The notes below the pieces were generated by a model. It saw only the letters and a list, made by a program, of their open reading frames with translations, was not told where the DNA came from and made no database searches. From the NCBI RefSeq assembly GCF_963678245.1, contig NZ_OY782770.1, positions 1,240,001 to 1,304,000 of the forward strand: a stretch of 64,000 bases of DNA. Direction: 5' to 3'. Numbering within the stretch: the first letter of the stretch is position 1; the number at the start of each line of letters is the position of its first letter. The position numbers and the translations under genes are program-made. The stretch is from an uncultured Sunxiuqinia sp. (lineage in GTDB: Bacteria > Bacteroidota > Bacteroidia > Bacteroidales > Prolixibacteraceae). Shown piece after piece: positions 37,972-47,579 of the stretch.

Positions 37972-38322
37972 TTAGTCGACTACTTCTAAACTAATATTTA
38001 GCTCACTTTTTTTGAGACTTAGTTGAATATTTTCCATTTTTGATTCTTCGTAGGAAATATAAGAAGCGGTTAAATTGTATTGTCCGGCTGCAACACCATT
38101 AAACTGGTAATTTCCATCAAAATCAGTGTAAGCAACTTTATCCGTTCCTTCTAAACAAACTTTAACTCCCACTAAAGCTTCATGGCTTACTTTATCCATA
38201 ACCTGTCCGCTTAAGCTTAGTGTTGTTACCTCTGTTTTACTTTCTTCTTTTGTTTGCTTTTCTGCAGCAAATGAAAAAGAAATAAGAACCGTAAACAAAA
38301 CTGTAAATAATAAAGCTTTCAT
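37972..38322 (-). CDS. secreted single carboxypeptidase-regulatory-like domain protein
   Basis: 116 residues: signal peptide (LLFTVLFTVLISFSFAAE), linker, then one CarboxypepD_reg-like domain (LSLSGQVMDKVSHEALVGVK, GKVAYTDFDGNYQFNGVAAG-type fold, YNLTASYISYEESK). This domain normally caps TonB receptors; here it stands alone and resembles the N-terminal domain of the nearby TonB receptor (IGTITNFDGNYIVDEIPAG). An array of four 11-bp-phased PHO-box-like repeats lies 40-84 bp upstream of the start, so phosphate-starvation control is likely. Molecular function unknown. Confidence 0.75.
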   Translation of the reverse strand: MKALLFTVLFTVLISFSFAAEKQTKEESKTEVTTLSLSGQVMDKVSHEALVGVKVCLEGTDKVAYTDFDGNYQFNGVAAGQYNLTASYISYEESKMENIQLSLKKSELNISLEVVD

Positions 38323-38362
38323 CTTTGTAATTTTTTATTCGTGTCAAATTTAGCCGATAGCG

Positions 38363-38406
38363 ATTACGGCAGAATTACAGAAAGATTAAAGTTTAATTAA
38401 ACAGTA
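38363..38406 (-). promoter_or_regulatory. four-unit PHO-box-like array
   Basis: Four consecutive 11-mers, each beginning ATTA on the plus strand: ATTACGGCAGA, ATTACAGAAAG, ATTAAAGTTTA, ATTAAACAGTA (38363, 38374, 38385, 38396). On the minus strand this reads CTTTCTGTAATTCTGCCGTAAT, like the CTGTnAT-N4-CTGTnAT repeats bound by PhoB dimers. It precedes the carboxypeptidase-regulatory gene. Confidence 0.65.
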
Positions 38407-38413
38407 AAAATAA

Positions 38414-38441
38414 AAGTTCCGAGTCTATCGACTCGGAACTT
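38414..38441 (-). terminator. intrinsic terminator of the TonB receptor/beta-helix operon
   Basis: Eleven-bp stem AAGTTCCGAGT/ACTCGGAACTT with a 6-nt loop and a T-rich tail on the minus strand, 60 bp after the beta-helix gene stop. Confidence 0.85.
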
Positions 38442-38501
38442 CACAAATTTACGGGAATTGAAGTCTGCTTACACTTCAATATTGTTGTCGATTTTGTTTA
38501 T

Positions 38502-40448
38502 TTACAATGTTGCACTGATCCAGTTCCAACCAGAAATATCAACTTTATTACCAGCATCATACGCTGCAGTTGTATTCGCATCCGCGCCATCGATTTGAAC
38601 GTTCGTCAAAGCACCGTTATCTTTCATATCGATATTTTTATCGTAACCTTCCAGGTAAAGGTTCGTAATGGTTGCTCCAGACTCCAATTTGAATTGTAAC
38701 GCAGTACCACCTACTGTAGAGATAGCTGTTACATTGGTGAATTGTGGGTTGTTGTTCACTTTATCACCTTCAAAAGCGGTAGAAAATCCTGCAATGGTAT
38801 GAGAGATGTATGTATTTGTTACGCCTCCACTCCAGCCTTCTGTCCAGTCTACGGCGTCGTCTTCATTGTTTTCTAAATAGATATTGGTAACAGAAGCTGT
38901 TCCTCCGAAAAATTCAATACCATCATCAGAGCCGTTGATCACTGCAACATTCTCGATCTTTGTACCAGACCCTACAGAATACAATGAAACGCCATTGTAT
39001 TGAGACTCAGGGTTGATTTGAGCACCGGTTCCTTTAATTACCAGGTAGGTAATGTCTCCCGAGTCATCTGTATCTTCGGCACCTCCGTACGTGAAATCAC
39101 CAACTTCAGCTGTTGCATTTACACCGGCAGTTGTTTTTGCTTTACCACAAATGGTTAAACCTCCCCAGTCGCCAGGAAGACTTAAGTCTGAAGCAATTAC
39201 AACAGGCTCCTCTGCAGTTCCGTTGATAAAAATCTGACCTCCCATCAAAACAGCGATATAAACATCAGTACCACCGTTATCAGCATGAATTTTTGTTCCT
39301 GCAGGGATCGTAAGAGATGCTCCATCCTGAACAATGTAAGAACCGGTTAAACGGTAAGTTTTATCTGAATCAAGAGTAACATCAGAGTCAACGCTTCCAT
39401 TCAGTTCTACAATTTCGGCTAATTCCGCATCAACCCATCCCCAAGCTGTTGGATCCACCGTTGCGGCAGCATTGTAACTTTTTGCAGGGTCAGCCTCTTC
39501 TCCATCAATAATAACATTTGCCAATGAGCCATCATCTTTCATGTCGATACTTTTTGTGTATCCTGTTAAAGATAAACCAGTAATTGTCATACCTGACTCC
39601 AATTTGAATTGAAGAGCTGTTCCCCCAACTGTAGAAACAGCAGTCAGGTTATTGATTTTAGGGTTATTATTTACTTTGTCTCCTTCAAGTACTGTAGAGA
39701 ATCCAGCAATTGTATGCTCAACATAGGCATTGTCTACTGTTCCGCTCCAACCTTCAGTCCAGTCGATTGCATCGTCTTCGTTGTTTTGCAGGAAGATATT
39801 TTTCACAGAAACGGTTCCTCCGAAGAATTCAACACCATCATCAGAACCATTGATAACTGCAACATTTTCAACAGTTGTACCTGAACCTACAGCGTAAAAA
39901 GAAACACCGTTGTATTGAGATTCCTCATTGATCTGAGCACCAGTTCCGATAATTACCAGGTTTTTAATTGATCCTGAATTATCAGCATCTTCAGTTCCAC
40001 CGTAGATGAAACCACCTACTTCTGCTTCAGCATCAATTCCTGCTGTTGTTGTCGCTTTTCCACAAATAGTTAAACCACCCCAGTCTCCTGGATTACCAGT
40101 TGACGACGACATAACTACAGGACTACTTGTTGTTCCCTGGATATCGATTTTACCACCTTTTAATACGGCAATGTAAACATCAGTTCCACCATTATCGGCA
40201 ACAATGTTCGTTCCGGCAGGAATGGTCAAAGTCATTCCATCAGGAACAATAAACGATCCGGTCAAGTCGTAGCTTGTAGCCGAATTAAGAGTCACACTCT
40301 CTGGAAGTGTACCATTCATTTCACCGTTTGATAAAGCTTCAAGTACTTCATTTACCGGTGGAATCGGATCATCACCGTTATCACAACTTGTAAATACTAC
40401 AGTTGCTAAAATCGCAAGTCCTAAAATTTTAAATACTAATTTTTTCAT
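38502..40448 (-). CDS. lipoprotein made of two tandem beta-helix modules
   Basis: 648 residues from MKKLVFKILGLAILA with lipobox (VVFTSC, Cys22). The mature part is two copies of one 305-residue module (about 37-342 and 343-648), very similar to each other: LTGS(F/Y)IV, IPAGT, DNGGTDVYIAVL, GDWGGLTICGKA, GTGAQIN, SQYNGVS, NNEDDA(I/V)DWTEGWSG and TIAGFST recur in both. Right-handed parallel beta-helix proteins of this type bind or cleave polysaccharide-like ligands; no catalytic set was identified. It starts 17 bp after the TonB receptor stop, so it is its likely surface partner under Pho control. Confidence 0.85.
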   Translation of the reverse strand: MKKLVFKILGLAILATVVFTSCDNGDDPIPPVNEVLEALSNGEMNGTLPESVTLNSATSYDLTGSFIVPDGMTLTIPAGTNIVADNGGTDVYIAVLKGGKIDIQGTTSSPVVMSSSTGNPGDWGGLTICGKATTTAGIDAEAEVGGFIYGGTEDADNSGSIKNLVIIGTGAQINEESQYNGVSFYAVGSGTTVENVAVINGSDDGVEFFGGTVSVKNIFLQNNEDDAIDWTEGWSGTVDNAYVEHTIAGFSTVLEGDKVNNNPKINNLTAVSTVGGTALQFKLESGMTITGLSLTGYTKSIDMKDDGSLANVIIDGEEADPAKSYNAAATVDPTAWGWVDAELAEIVELNGSVDSDVTLDSDKTYRLTGSYIVQDGASLTIPAGTKIHADNGGTDVYIAVLMGGQIFINGTAEEPVVIASDLSLPGDWGGLTICGKAKTTAGVNATAEVGDFTYGGAEDTDDSGDITYLVIKGTGAQINPESQYNGVSLYSVGSGTKIENVAVINGSDDGIEFFGGTASVTNIYLENNEDDAVDWTEGWSGGVTNTYISHTIAGFSTAFEGDKVNNNPQFTNVTAISTVGGTALQFKLESGATITNLYLEGYDKNIDMKDNGALTNVQIDGADANTTAAYDAGNKVDISGWNWISATL

Positions 40449-40465
40449 TTTTGTCAATTTTCTAG

Positions 40466-43216
40466 TTATTTGTTCAAAGCTATTTTTACACCTAAACTAA
40501 GGGCTATCCCTTTTTTATAAGAGCTGACTACTTCGTTGGACGGATTTCCCGACAAGGGTACTATTTCCTGTGTCTGTTCAATTTTAGGATTTAGCAGGTT
40601 CTTACCTGAAAATTTCAACGAAACAGTTTTTGATATTTTTTTGCTGAGTACAAGATCGACAGTGGCAAATCCTTTTTCGACGATCTCATTATTGAAATAG
40701 GTGGCACTGTTTGCAAAATCTTCAGGAGCGCCTAATGCCAAAATCTTATCCGATGAGTAGTTGCCGCTAATGGTTGCGACAAATTCGTTTTCTTTATTAT
40801 CTGAGTAACTCAGGGTGCCGTTCGCAATAAAACCTGCAGCCCCCTGTAATTCAGTTTCCGTTTTGCTGTTGTACTGAAACTCTTCTAATAAATCCTGATT
40901 GAACCACATCTTTGTGGCATTCAAACTCAGGTTTAAGTCTGGCGTTCCTGTTCGTTCTGCTGCTATTAAGTCAAGTCTTGTTTCTACCTCGAAACCATAA
41001 ACATCAGCCTGTTCGCCGGTATTCTCAAAGACGAAATTACCAGATGACCCTCGCGTTTGTGCCAGATTGATCGGATCTTGTATTCGTTTATAAAAGCCAG
41101 TAACTGAAACCAATTCTTTTGCAGTTGGAAACATTTCCCACTTTAAATCAACGTTGTAGTTGACCGAATTTTTCAGATCAGGATTCCCTTTCGTGACACG
41201 TCCTGTTGGAGAAACATATTCAAACGGAGATAATTCTTTAAACTCAGGTAATGTGGTCGTTTTACTGGCTGCTAAACGTAACGAGCTTTTTTTAGTTAAC
41301 AGGTATTTGAAGTTTACACCCGGAAATAAATTGTCGTAGCTATTTGAAAGACTTCCTTTTCTACCGACATAGTTGGCAACATCCCAGCTCGCATCGATTT
41401 CGTCCTTCTCATATCTCAAGCCTACAATTCCACTCAATTTATTCAGTTTGAAATTGACATTCAGATAAGCAGCATACACATTCAAGTTGGCTGAATAGAT
41501 ATCCGGTGTTCCTTCTCGCAATCGAAGACTGCCATCGGAATATAAACTCTCATCAAGCAATACTTCGTCTATATTGTCGATTGATGCAAATTCAACACCT
41601 TTCCCTCTGACTCCAACTGAGATCGAGTTAAAATCTCTTTCTTTCTTTCGGAAATTTCCTCCAAAATCTAGTTTCAGCTTTCTATCTTCCTGGTCAATAA
41701 ACTTTAATTCATCATTCAAATAACCATTAACCTCCCAATCGTTGATATCCTGTAACGATTTTTTCTGTTGATAATCCCCGACATAAGCAAATTGAAACGT
41801 ATTATCGCCCATGCCATGAACTTGGTTCCGAATTCGATTGGGTTCTTCAGCACTCACCGAATTGTAGCCAACAGCCCACTTCAGCAAATTTTTATCGTCC
41901 AATTTATGCGACCCCATTAACTGATTAACAAGCATCGTTGTTTGTTTCAGATTCTGATCCCGAACAAAAGCCATGGAGTCTCTTGGGAGCTGGTCATAAA
42001 TATATCCTTCGCCATTGCGACCTGCTTCATAGAGCTCATCATTTGTTTTAATAACTACCAAACTATTGAAATTTAGGTTGTGGTCGCTATTAACTTCATA
42101 GGCCAGATTAACCAGTCCGGTAGTGGTTATTTTTGTGTTGAAGGTTTCTGCATCATTAAACGAATTGTTCAAAACATTGGATCTATATTTTTTATAAAGC
42201 CCCTGTTGGTGCTCGTATTCATTTTCGTGACTAACCGTTGCAAAAACAGTAAAATCATGATCGAATAACTTTAATCTCTTTCCGGCGGTAAGCGAAAAAT
42301 CAAATCCGACTGGCATCGTTCGCTGTTCCGGATTCCAGGATTGCTGTTTAATGGCGGCCTCAGTTGTATAAGTACGTTGATAGATCCCCAGGCTCACATC
42401 ATTCATATTTTGAGTTGCTCTGAAATTACTCCAAATACCGTCTTTTATCACGTTCGAATTAGCTTTGGCTGAAAGTCCTAGTGTTATCTTTTCGCTGAAT
42501 GTTTTTGAACTAACATCAACAGTACCTGAAGCCTGATCACCATAGGTGTCAGCCGAAAAGGTCTTATTGATTCCTACATTCTTGATGATGTCGGTTGAAA
42601 ATAAGTTTAAATCGATGTTCTTTTTCTCGACATCGTCCGAAGGTATTGGCAAGCCATTCATGGTAGTTGATAAATACCTGTCGCCCAGTCCACGAATGTA
42701 AACATCACCGGAGCCCTCGTTTTTTGTGACTCCCGATATTTTTGAAGTCGCCGAAGCAGCATCAGAAACACCCAGAGCAGACAACCGTTTTGAACCAATA
42801 CTTTCTTTAATTCCCGAAGCTTCTTTCTGATCCATTAACAACATGGCTTCCGATTCGCGGTTTGCTTTTGCAACCACTTTTACATCGCCAATTTCTACTG
42901 TTGATTCACCTAAAGTGAAATCAATCTTCACCGTTTCGCCAGCTGTAATTTCGACTTGTTCAACCGATTTTGTTTCGTACGAAATAAACGAACATCGTAC
43001 TGTGTAAGTACCTGCCGGTATTTCATCCACGATGTAGTTTCCGTCAAAATTAGTGATTGTTCCAATGGTAGTACCTTCGAGAAAGATGGTAGCTCCAATC
43101 AATGTTTCGTTTGTTTTCGCATCAGTTACTGCTCCGGTTACTTTTCCTGTTTGAGCAGTTGCGATGAGTGAAACGCCGCCCAGAATGGTCAGCAAAAATA
43201 ATCTCCTAAGTCCCAT
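40466..43216 (-). CDS. TonB-dependent receptor in the Pho locus
   Basis: 916 residues from MGLRRLFLLTILGGVSLIATAQ (43216), start chosen at the signal peptide. Domains: carboxypeptidase-regulatory-like N-domain about 25-110 (KVTGAVTDAKTNETLIGATI), plug about 120-240 (IGSKRLSALGVSDAASATSK, YIRGLGDRYLSTTMNGLPIP), then a 22-strand-type barrel ending GVKIALNK. No STN domain, so no FecR-type signalling is expected. 43420-43463 upstream has PHO-box-like repeats and the next gene is a beta-helix lipoprotein. Import of a phosphorus-containing compound is inferred from the context, not from sequence. Confidence 0.92.
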   Translation of the reverse strand: MGLRRLFLLTILGGVSLIATAQTGKVTGAVTDAKTNETLIGATIFLEGTTIGTITNFDGNYIVDEIPAGTYTVRCSFISYETKSVEQVEITAGETVKIDFTLGESTVEIGDVKVVAKANRESEAMLLMDQKEASGIKESIGSKRLSALGVSDAASATSKISGVTKNEGSGDVYIRGLGDRYLSTTMNGLPIPSDDVEKKNIDLNLFSTDIIKNVGINKTFSADTYGDQASGTVDVSSKTFSEKITLGLSAKANSNVIKDGIWSNFRATQNMNDVSLGIYQRTYTTEAAIKQQSWNPEQRTMPVGFDFSLTAGKRLKLFDHDFTVFATVSHENEYEHQQGLYKKYRSNVLNNSFNDAETFNTKITTTGLVNLAYEVNSDHNLNFNSLVVIKTNDELYEAGRNGEGYIYDQLPRDSMAFVRDQNLKQTTMLVNQLMGSHKLDDKNLLKWAVGYNSVSAEEPNRIRNQVHGMGDNTFQFAYVGDYQQKKSLQDINDWEVNGYLNDELKFIDQEDRKLKLDFGGNFRKKERDFNSISVGVRGKGVEFASIDNIDEVLLDESLYSDGSLRLREGTPDIYSANLNVYAAYLNVNFKLNKLSGIVGLRYEKDEIDASWDVANYVGRKGSLSNSYDNLFPGVNFKYLLTKKSSLRLAASKTTTLPEFKELSPFEYVSPTGRVTKGNPDLKNSVNYNVDLKWEMFPTAKELVSVTGFYKRIQDPINLAQTRGSSGNFVFENTGEQADVYGFEVETRLDLIAAERTGTPDLNLSLNATKMWFNQDLLEEFQYNSKTETELQGAAGFIANGTLSYSDNKENEFVATISGNYSSDKILALGAPEDFANSATYFNNEIVEKGFATVDLVLSKKISKTVSLKFSGKNLLNPKIEQTQEIVPLSGNPSNEVVSSYKKGIALSLGVKIALNK

Positions 43217-43419
43217 AAATTTGTTATCAATTATCAATTAAAAATCAACCTCTTGAGTTGAATTTTAACGACCACCACAAAGAACTCCAGCTCTGAAAAA
43301 TGCTGCCATTGGCATTCGGTTTAGCAGAATCCCGAATCAGATCAGAAGATCACATTTAAAAAACCGTCCTTTTTGTTACAGATCGCTCTTGTTTTCGACT
43401 GCTAAATACGAGCTATTAT

Positions 43420-43463
43420 GTTACACCTTGATTAAGGTTTCTATACGCTTAAATTACATCTGG
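43420..43463 (-). promoter_or_regulatory. PHO-box-like array upstream of the TonB receptor
   Basis: 11-bp phasing on the plus strand: GTTACACCTTG (43420), ATTAAGGTTTC (43431), TATACGCTTAA (43442), ATTACATCTGG (43453). Minus strand: ATGTAAT, then CCTTAATCAAG, then GTGTAAC. Weaker than the arrays at 38363 and 51581. The receptor start is about 200 bp downstream. Confidence 0.45.
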
Positions 43464-43504
43464 ATAACAAAGCATTTAATAATCAGCTGAAAAACAACGC
43501 AAAA

Positions 43505-43531
43505 AGCCCCGACCAAAAAATGGTCGGGGCT
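43505..43531 (-). terminator. intrinsic terminator of the pst-pho operon
   Basis: Eleven-bp stem AGCCCCGACCA/TGGTCGGGGCT with a 5-nt loop and TTTTT on the minus strand, 35 bp after the phoR stop. It isolates the operon from the TonB receptor gene. Confidence 0.92.
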
Positions 43532-43565
43532 TATATTCTGAATTGCAATTCTATTAAAGATGTCG

Positions 43566-45338
43566 TTATGCTTTTGCCAACGAAAACAAGAATTCCAGAC
43601 CGCCTTCGGGTTTGTTTCGAACCGAAATTTCTCCCCGATGGAGTTGAACAGCATTTTTAACAATCGACAAACCTAATCCGGTTCCTCCGTTTTCTCTTGT
43701 TCGTCCTTCATCGGCACGATAAAAACGTTCGAATATTCTTGGAAGGTGTGCCTCCGCAATTCCCTTTCCGGAATCAGAATAACTCAGGTAATAGAACTTC
43801 TCATCTTCCAGGTACTGTTTTATCTTAATCGAAGCATTTTCGCCTGCATAATTAATGGAATTTTCAACGAAGTTCTGGAAAATAGAGGACAGCAAACTAT
43901 CATTTCCGAAAACAGTCACTTTTTCATCAACAGCGAGCTGAATCACGATGTTTTTTTCATTCATGCGCGATTCCAGGTTCTCGATCACATCGTTAATCAG
44001 GGGTCGCAAATGCACCTGCTTAAACTCAAACAAATCGCCGGCATCTTCAATGTTATTCAATAATGAAATATCATTGAGTAGTGAATTGAGCCGTTCGCTC
44101 TGAATGAAAGCCCGTTGCACAAAGTATACCTGTTTTTCCTTTGGCAGACTTTGGTTGTTTATAATCGTTTCCAGGTATCCTTTAATAGAAGCCAAAGGAG
44201 TTTTCAATTCGTGTGCAATATTCGATGTCAATTGTTGTTTCAACAATCGCCGTTTTTCGGGTCTTGTTACATCACTAATCAAAATCTCAAAACTCTTATC
44301 AGGGAACACAATGCTTTGAACATTGTAATATTTTTCGCCTTTGGATATCGTAACCGAAAACTGAGGTAAATCCTTTGGATTGATCACAACCTCATCACTC
44401 AGGTACTTTTCAATTTGAAAAACCAGTGGTTTGAAGTCTTCTATTTCGAAAAGCATTTCTGCTGAAATAGATGAGCGTTCAGAAATTAGATTGATGTACT
44501 GGATGAAATGACTGTTGGCCAATATCTTTTCTTTGGTTGAAAGGAAAAATGCAATCCCTTCGTTAAGTGCATTTAAGTGGTTAAACAGGCGTTCTTTTTC
44601 GGCAGTTAGATCTTGCTTGGTTTTGCGTAAGCCATTATAGATTTGTACAATTTGTCGTCGGATATCTCCAAACTCCGAATCGACAAACTCCAAATGCGGA
44701 TCAATATCTTCGTCTTTCCCTGCTCGGACTGCGAAATCACGCAGTCGGTTAATAATCTCACCCAACCGTCGTGTAACTAACGAAAGAAGTCCCCACATAA
44801 TGAGAAAAAGAGCAAGCATGAAGAAGATAAACACTCGCTCGGCTTTCAGAAAGTTTTCAATAGCGATATTATAAACCACCGCACATCGTACAAAATAGCC
44901 ATCATAATAGCGGGCATAATAATAAAAGTCCTGCCCGGTTGTTTCAGAATGCCTGATGTTTCCACCGGTATCGGAATACAAAGCTTTTTGTATTTCGGGA
45001 CGGTGTAAATGGTTTTCCATTGTTGAATATTCGGGCACAAAACTATCGTACATCACATTCCCTTTTTGCCCAATCACTGTAATCCGGATGTTGCTTTCCG
45101 GGATCAGGTATTTAATCGTATCAAGGCGCTCAAAGTTCTGCTGGCTCAAGATATCGTAATGCTCAATGTAACGATGAGTAAAACCTGCATAGTTATCCAG
45201 CGATGTTTCCAGTTCGTCTATTCGGTATCTCTTTTCCCGATTATACTGGAACGCCAAGATGGCAATCATGAAAAATGAGAATGCCGCAAAAAAGTAAATG
45301 AAAATGCGTTGCCTATATGTTCTGTGTTGAAGTACCAC
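43566..45338 (-). CDS. phoR: phosphate-responsive sensor histidine kinase PhoR
   Basis: 590-residue inner-membrane kinase. Two transmembrane helices (about 11-28 and 165-185) flank a periplasmic loop of about 135 residues, unlike E. coli PhoR which has a minimal one. HAMP and PAS-like regions follow; the phosphorylated His376 is in SNIAHELKTPLASIKGYL, and the ATP-binding lid carries NGGTGLGLSIVKNAVQLH. It is the last gene of the pst-pho operon, 48 bp downstream of phoB, so it is read as the PhoR that partners PhoB through PhoU/PstB. Confidence 0.92.
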   Translation of the reverse strand: MVLQHRTYRQRIFIYFFAAFSFFMIAILAFQYNREKRYRIDELETSLDNYAGFTHRYIEHYDILSQQNFERLDTIKYLIPESNIRITVIGQKGNVMYDSFVPEYSTMENHLHRPEIQKALYSDTGGNIRHSETTGQDFYYYARYYDGYFVRCAVVYNIAIENFLKAERVFIFFMLALFLIMWGLLSLVTRRLGEIINRLRDFAVRAGKDEDIDPHLEFVDSEFGDIRRQIVQIYNGLRKTKQDLTAEKERLFNHLNALNEGIAFFLSTKEKILANSHFIQYINLISERSSISAEMLFEIEDFKPLVFQIEKYLSDEVVINPKDLPQFSVTISKGEKYYNVQSIVFPDKSFEILISDVTRPEKRRLLKQQLTSNIAHELKTPLASIKGYLETIINNQSLPKEKQVYFVQRAFIQSERLNSLLNDISLLNNIEDAGDLFEFKQVHLRPLINDVIENLESRMNEKNIVIQLAVDEKVTVFGNDSLLSSIFQNFVENSINYAGENASIKIKQYLEDEKFYYLSYSDSGKGIAEAHLPRIFERFYRADEGRTRENGGTGLGLSIVKNAVQLHRGEISVRNKPEGGLEFLFSLAKA

Positions 45339-45387
45339 GGTTTTAATTTTTAAAATGAAACAAAATCAGTTGTCTTTATTGGTCACC

Positions 45388-46074
45388 TTAATTTTGATAA
45401 TCAAAACAATACCCATAACCCGATCGCCCTTTAATGGCTGCACCATAAGTGCCAATTTTTTTTCTTAGCCGGGCAATGTTGACATCCACATTCCGCTCGG
45501 TAACAATAACATCGTCGCTCCAAATCCGATTCAATATTTCGTGGCGGGCAATAAATTTCCCCTTGCTTTTAACTAGCAGAGAAAGAATCTCAAATTCTTT
45601 CCGGGTTAATCTTATCTGATTGTCATCTATTGAGACTGACTTTCGGTTCAGGTCTATCATCAACCCATTACATTCAATCAAGGTTGAGGGTTTTTCGGTC
45701 TTTTTACCGCGCTTCAAAATTGCTTTTATGCGAACAACAACTTCTTTGATTGAAAAGGGTTTGACAATGTAATCATCTCCTCCAACATTAAATCCTGTAA
45801 GCAGGTCATTCTCCGATCCCTTGGCAGTCAGAAAAATAATCGGTACATCCAGTTCTCTCTCTTTTCGAAGAATATCAGCCATTTTATACCCTGAGATTCC
45901 TCCCATCATCACATCCAGTAATATCAAGTGATATTCTTCCAGCTGCATCGTCAACGCTTCTTCGGCCGAAGCGGCTACATCAATGTCAAAACCTTCACTC
46001 GATAAATTAAATTGAAGGATTTCACGAAGGTCCTTTTCATCGTCAACTACCAGTATTTTAGGAGTATAATCCAT
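45388..46074 (-). CDS. phoB: phosphate regulon response regulator PhoB
   Basis: 228 residues: receiver domain 1-120 with phospho-acceptor Asp54 (LLDVMMGGISG) and acidic pair DDE at 11-13, Lys in FLTAKGSE; OmpR-type winged helix 130-226 (LTRKEFEILSLLVKSKGKFI, VTERNVDVNIARLRKKIG). It would bind 11-bp-spaced PHO-box repeats like those at 38363, 43420, 51471 and 51581. Located 3 bp after the phoU stop. Confidence 0.95.
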   Translation of the reverse strand: MDYTPKILVVDDEKDLREILQFNLSSEGFDIDVAASAEEALTMQLEEYHLILLDVMMGGISGYKMADILRKERELDVPIIFLTAKGSENDLLTGFNVGGDDYIVKPFSIKEVVVRIKAILKRGKKTEKPSTLIECNGLMIDLNRKSVSIDDNQIRLTRKEFEILSLLVKSKGKFIARHEILNRIWSDDVIVTERNVDVNIARLRKKIGTYGAAIKGRSGYGYCFDYQN

Positions 46075-46077
46075 GAT

Positions 46078-46764
46078 TTATTTATCTATTTTATGATGTC
46101 TGATATCTTTTCCCTCAATGGAATAAATTGCAGCCTCTGCAATATTGGTGGCATGATCAGCAATTCGCTCAATATTCGACATCATTTCCTTAATGGTAAT
46201 AATGCTCATGAGTAAATGTTTGCTGCTTTCTGCAGTGTCTGCCTTAGCTAACATTTTCTTTAATAGCTTGTGATTGATTTCATCAAATACAACGTCATTT
46301 TTAATCGTCCAAATGGCAAACCCCTTATCGTCGTTGATAAACGAAAGCAAGGACTTCCGGACCATTTTAATGCTCAAAATAGTCATGTTTGACAAAACTT
46401 CCTGCAAACGGGAATAAACCTCCGGGGTTTTAATTTTCTCAATAAAATTAGAAATATTAACCACCAGATCTCCGATCCGTTCCAAGCTTAAAACAATTCG
46501 GTAGCACGCAATAATTCGTCGTAGCTCCGAAGCAACAGGCTGATAAAGAACGATTGTATTTACAATCTTATCGCTAAGCTTAACTTCTTTTTTATCAATT
46601 TCGTTTTCATTTTGACGAATCTTTTTCAGGACGTCTTCTGGAACCACGATATTTCCGGCAGTTATCACTTGCTCTATTTGGTCGAGTTGCTCTAAAACAA
46701 TATTTGAAAGTGTTTCAAAGTCGACAACAATATTATTTAGTGCATCATCTTTTCTAATCGTCAT
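46078..46764 (-). CDS. phoU: phosphate transport regulator PhoU
   Basis: 229 residues from MTIRKDDALNNIVVDF (46764); the frame opens 12 codons earlier. All-helical two-repeat PhoU fold (LSDKIVNTIVLYQPVASELRRIIACYRIVLSLERIGDLVVNIS is one repeat, seen here in segments RRIIACYRIVLSLERIGDLV and IKEMMSNIERIADHATNIAE with the conserved ER(I/L)xD motif). Negative modulator linking PstB and PhoR. It lies 32 bp after the pstB stop. Confidence 0.95.
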   Translation of the reverse strand: MTIRKDDALNNIVVDFETLSNIVLEQLDQIEQVITAGNIVVPEDVLKKIRQNENEIDKKEVKLSDKIVNTIVLYQPVASELRRIIACYRIVLSLERIGDLVVNISNFIEKIKTPEVYSRLQEVLSNMTILSIKMVRKSLLSFINDDKGFAIWTIKNDVVFDEINHKLLKKMLAKADTAESSKHLLMSIITIKEMMSNIERIADHATNIAEAAIYSIEGKDIRHHKIDK

Positions 46765-46796
46765 AATCCGAATTTTAAATTTTCTGAAACTGGCTA

Positions 46797-47576
46797 TCAA
46801 CCAAATTTACCTGTTAAATATTCTTCTGTTCGAGGGTCAATCGGATTGGTAAACATGTTTTTTGTTTTACCATACTCCACTAACTCTCCAAGATACATAA
46901 ATAATGAGTAATCAGAGATGCGGGCAGCCTGCGACATATTGTGAGTAACCAACACAATGGTGTAATTCTCCTTCAGTTTTACCAATAAGTCTTCAACCTT
47001 TGAAGTCGCTATCGGATCCAAGGCCGACGTTGGCTCATCCATTAAGATAACCTCGGGACTAAATGCCAAAGCCCTCGCAATACACAAGCGTTGCTGCTGT
47101 CCTCCCGACAGGAACGTGCCTTTTTTGAAAAGCGAATCTTTCACTTCATCCCAAAGTGCCACATCGCGTAAAGAACGCTCAACAATCTCGTCACGCTCTT
47201 TCGTCTTCGTGCGAATACCATTCAGCTTGTACCCGGCAATTACATTATCATAAATGCTCATGGTTGGGAACGGATTTGGGCGTTGAAACACCATTCCCAT
47301 GTGCCTTCTCAACTTGATGGGAGACATATCGTAAATGTTGTTTCCATTCAGAAAAGCTTCCCCTTCGGTGGTGATGTTTTCGTACAGTTCGTGCATCCGG
47401 TTTAATGCCCGCAGCAAGGTACTTTTACCACAGCCCGATGGTCCCATGATTGCAGTAACGGTATTCTTCTTTATTTCAACCGACACATTCTTCACCGCAT
47501 ATTTTTTATCATAGGCGATTGATAAATCTTTTAGTGAGAGAATCGGTTTTTTAACTTCAGCTATAGTGTTTGTCAT
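46797..47576 (-). CDS. pstB: phosphate ABC transporter ATPase PstB
   Basis: 259 residues. Walker [11 protein letters not shown]-loop [11 protein letters not shown] signature [15 protein letters not shown], Walker [14 protein letters not shown] and switch His in LVTHNMSQ, all intact. Couples ATP hydrolysis to phosphate import by PstCA at the inner membrane. Starts 3 bp after the pstA stop. Confidence 0.98.
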   Translation of the reverse strand: MTNTIAEVKKPILSLKDLSIAYDKKYAVKNVSVEIKKNTVTAIMGPSGCGKSTLLRALNRMHELYENITTEGEAFLNGNNIYDMSPIKLRRHMGMVFQRPNPFPTMSIYDNVIAGYKLNGIRTKTKERDEIVERSLRDVALWDEVKDSLFKKGTFLSGGQQQRLCIARALAFSPEVILMDEPTSALDPIATSKVEDLLVKLKENYTIVLVTHNMSQAARISDYSLFMYLGELVEYGKTKNMFTNPIDPRTEEYLTGKFG

Positions 47577-47579
47577 TTT

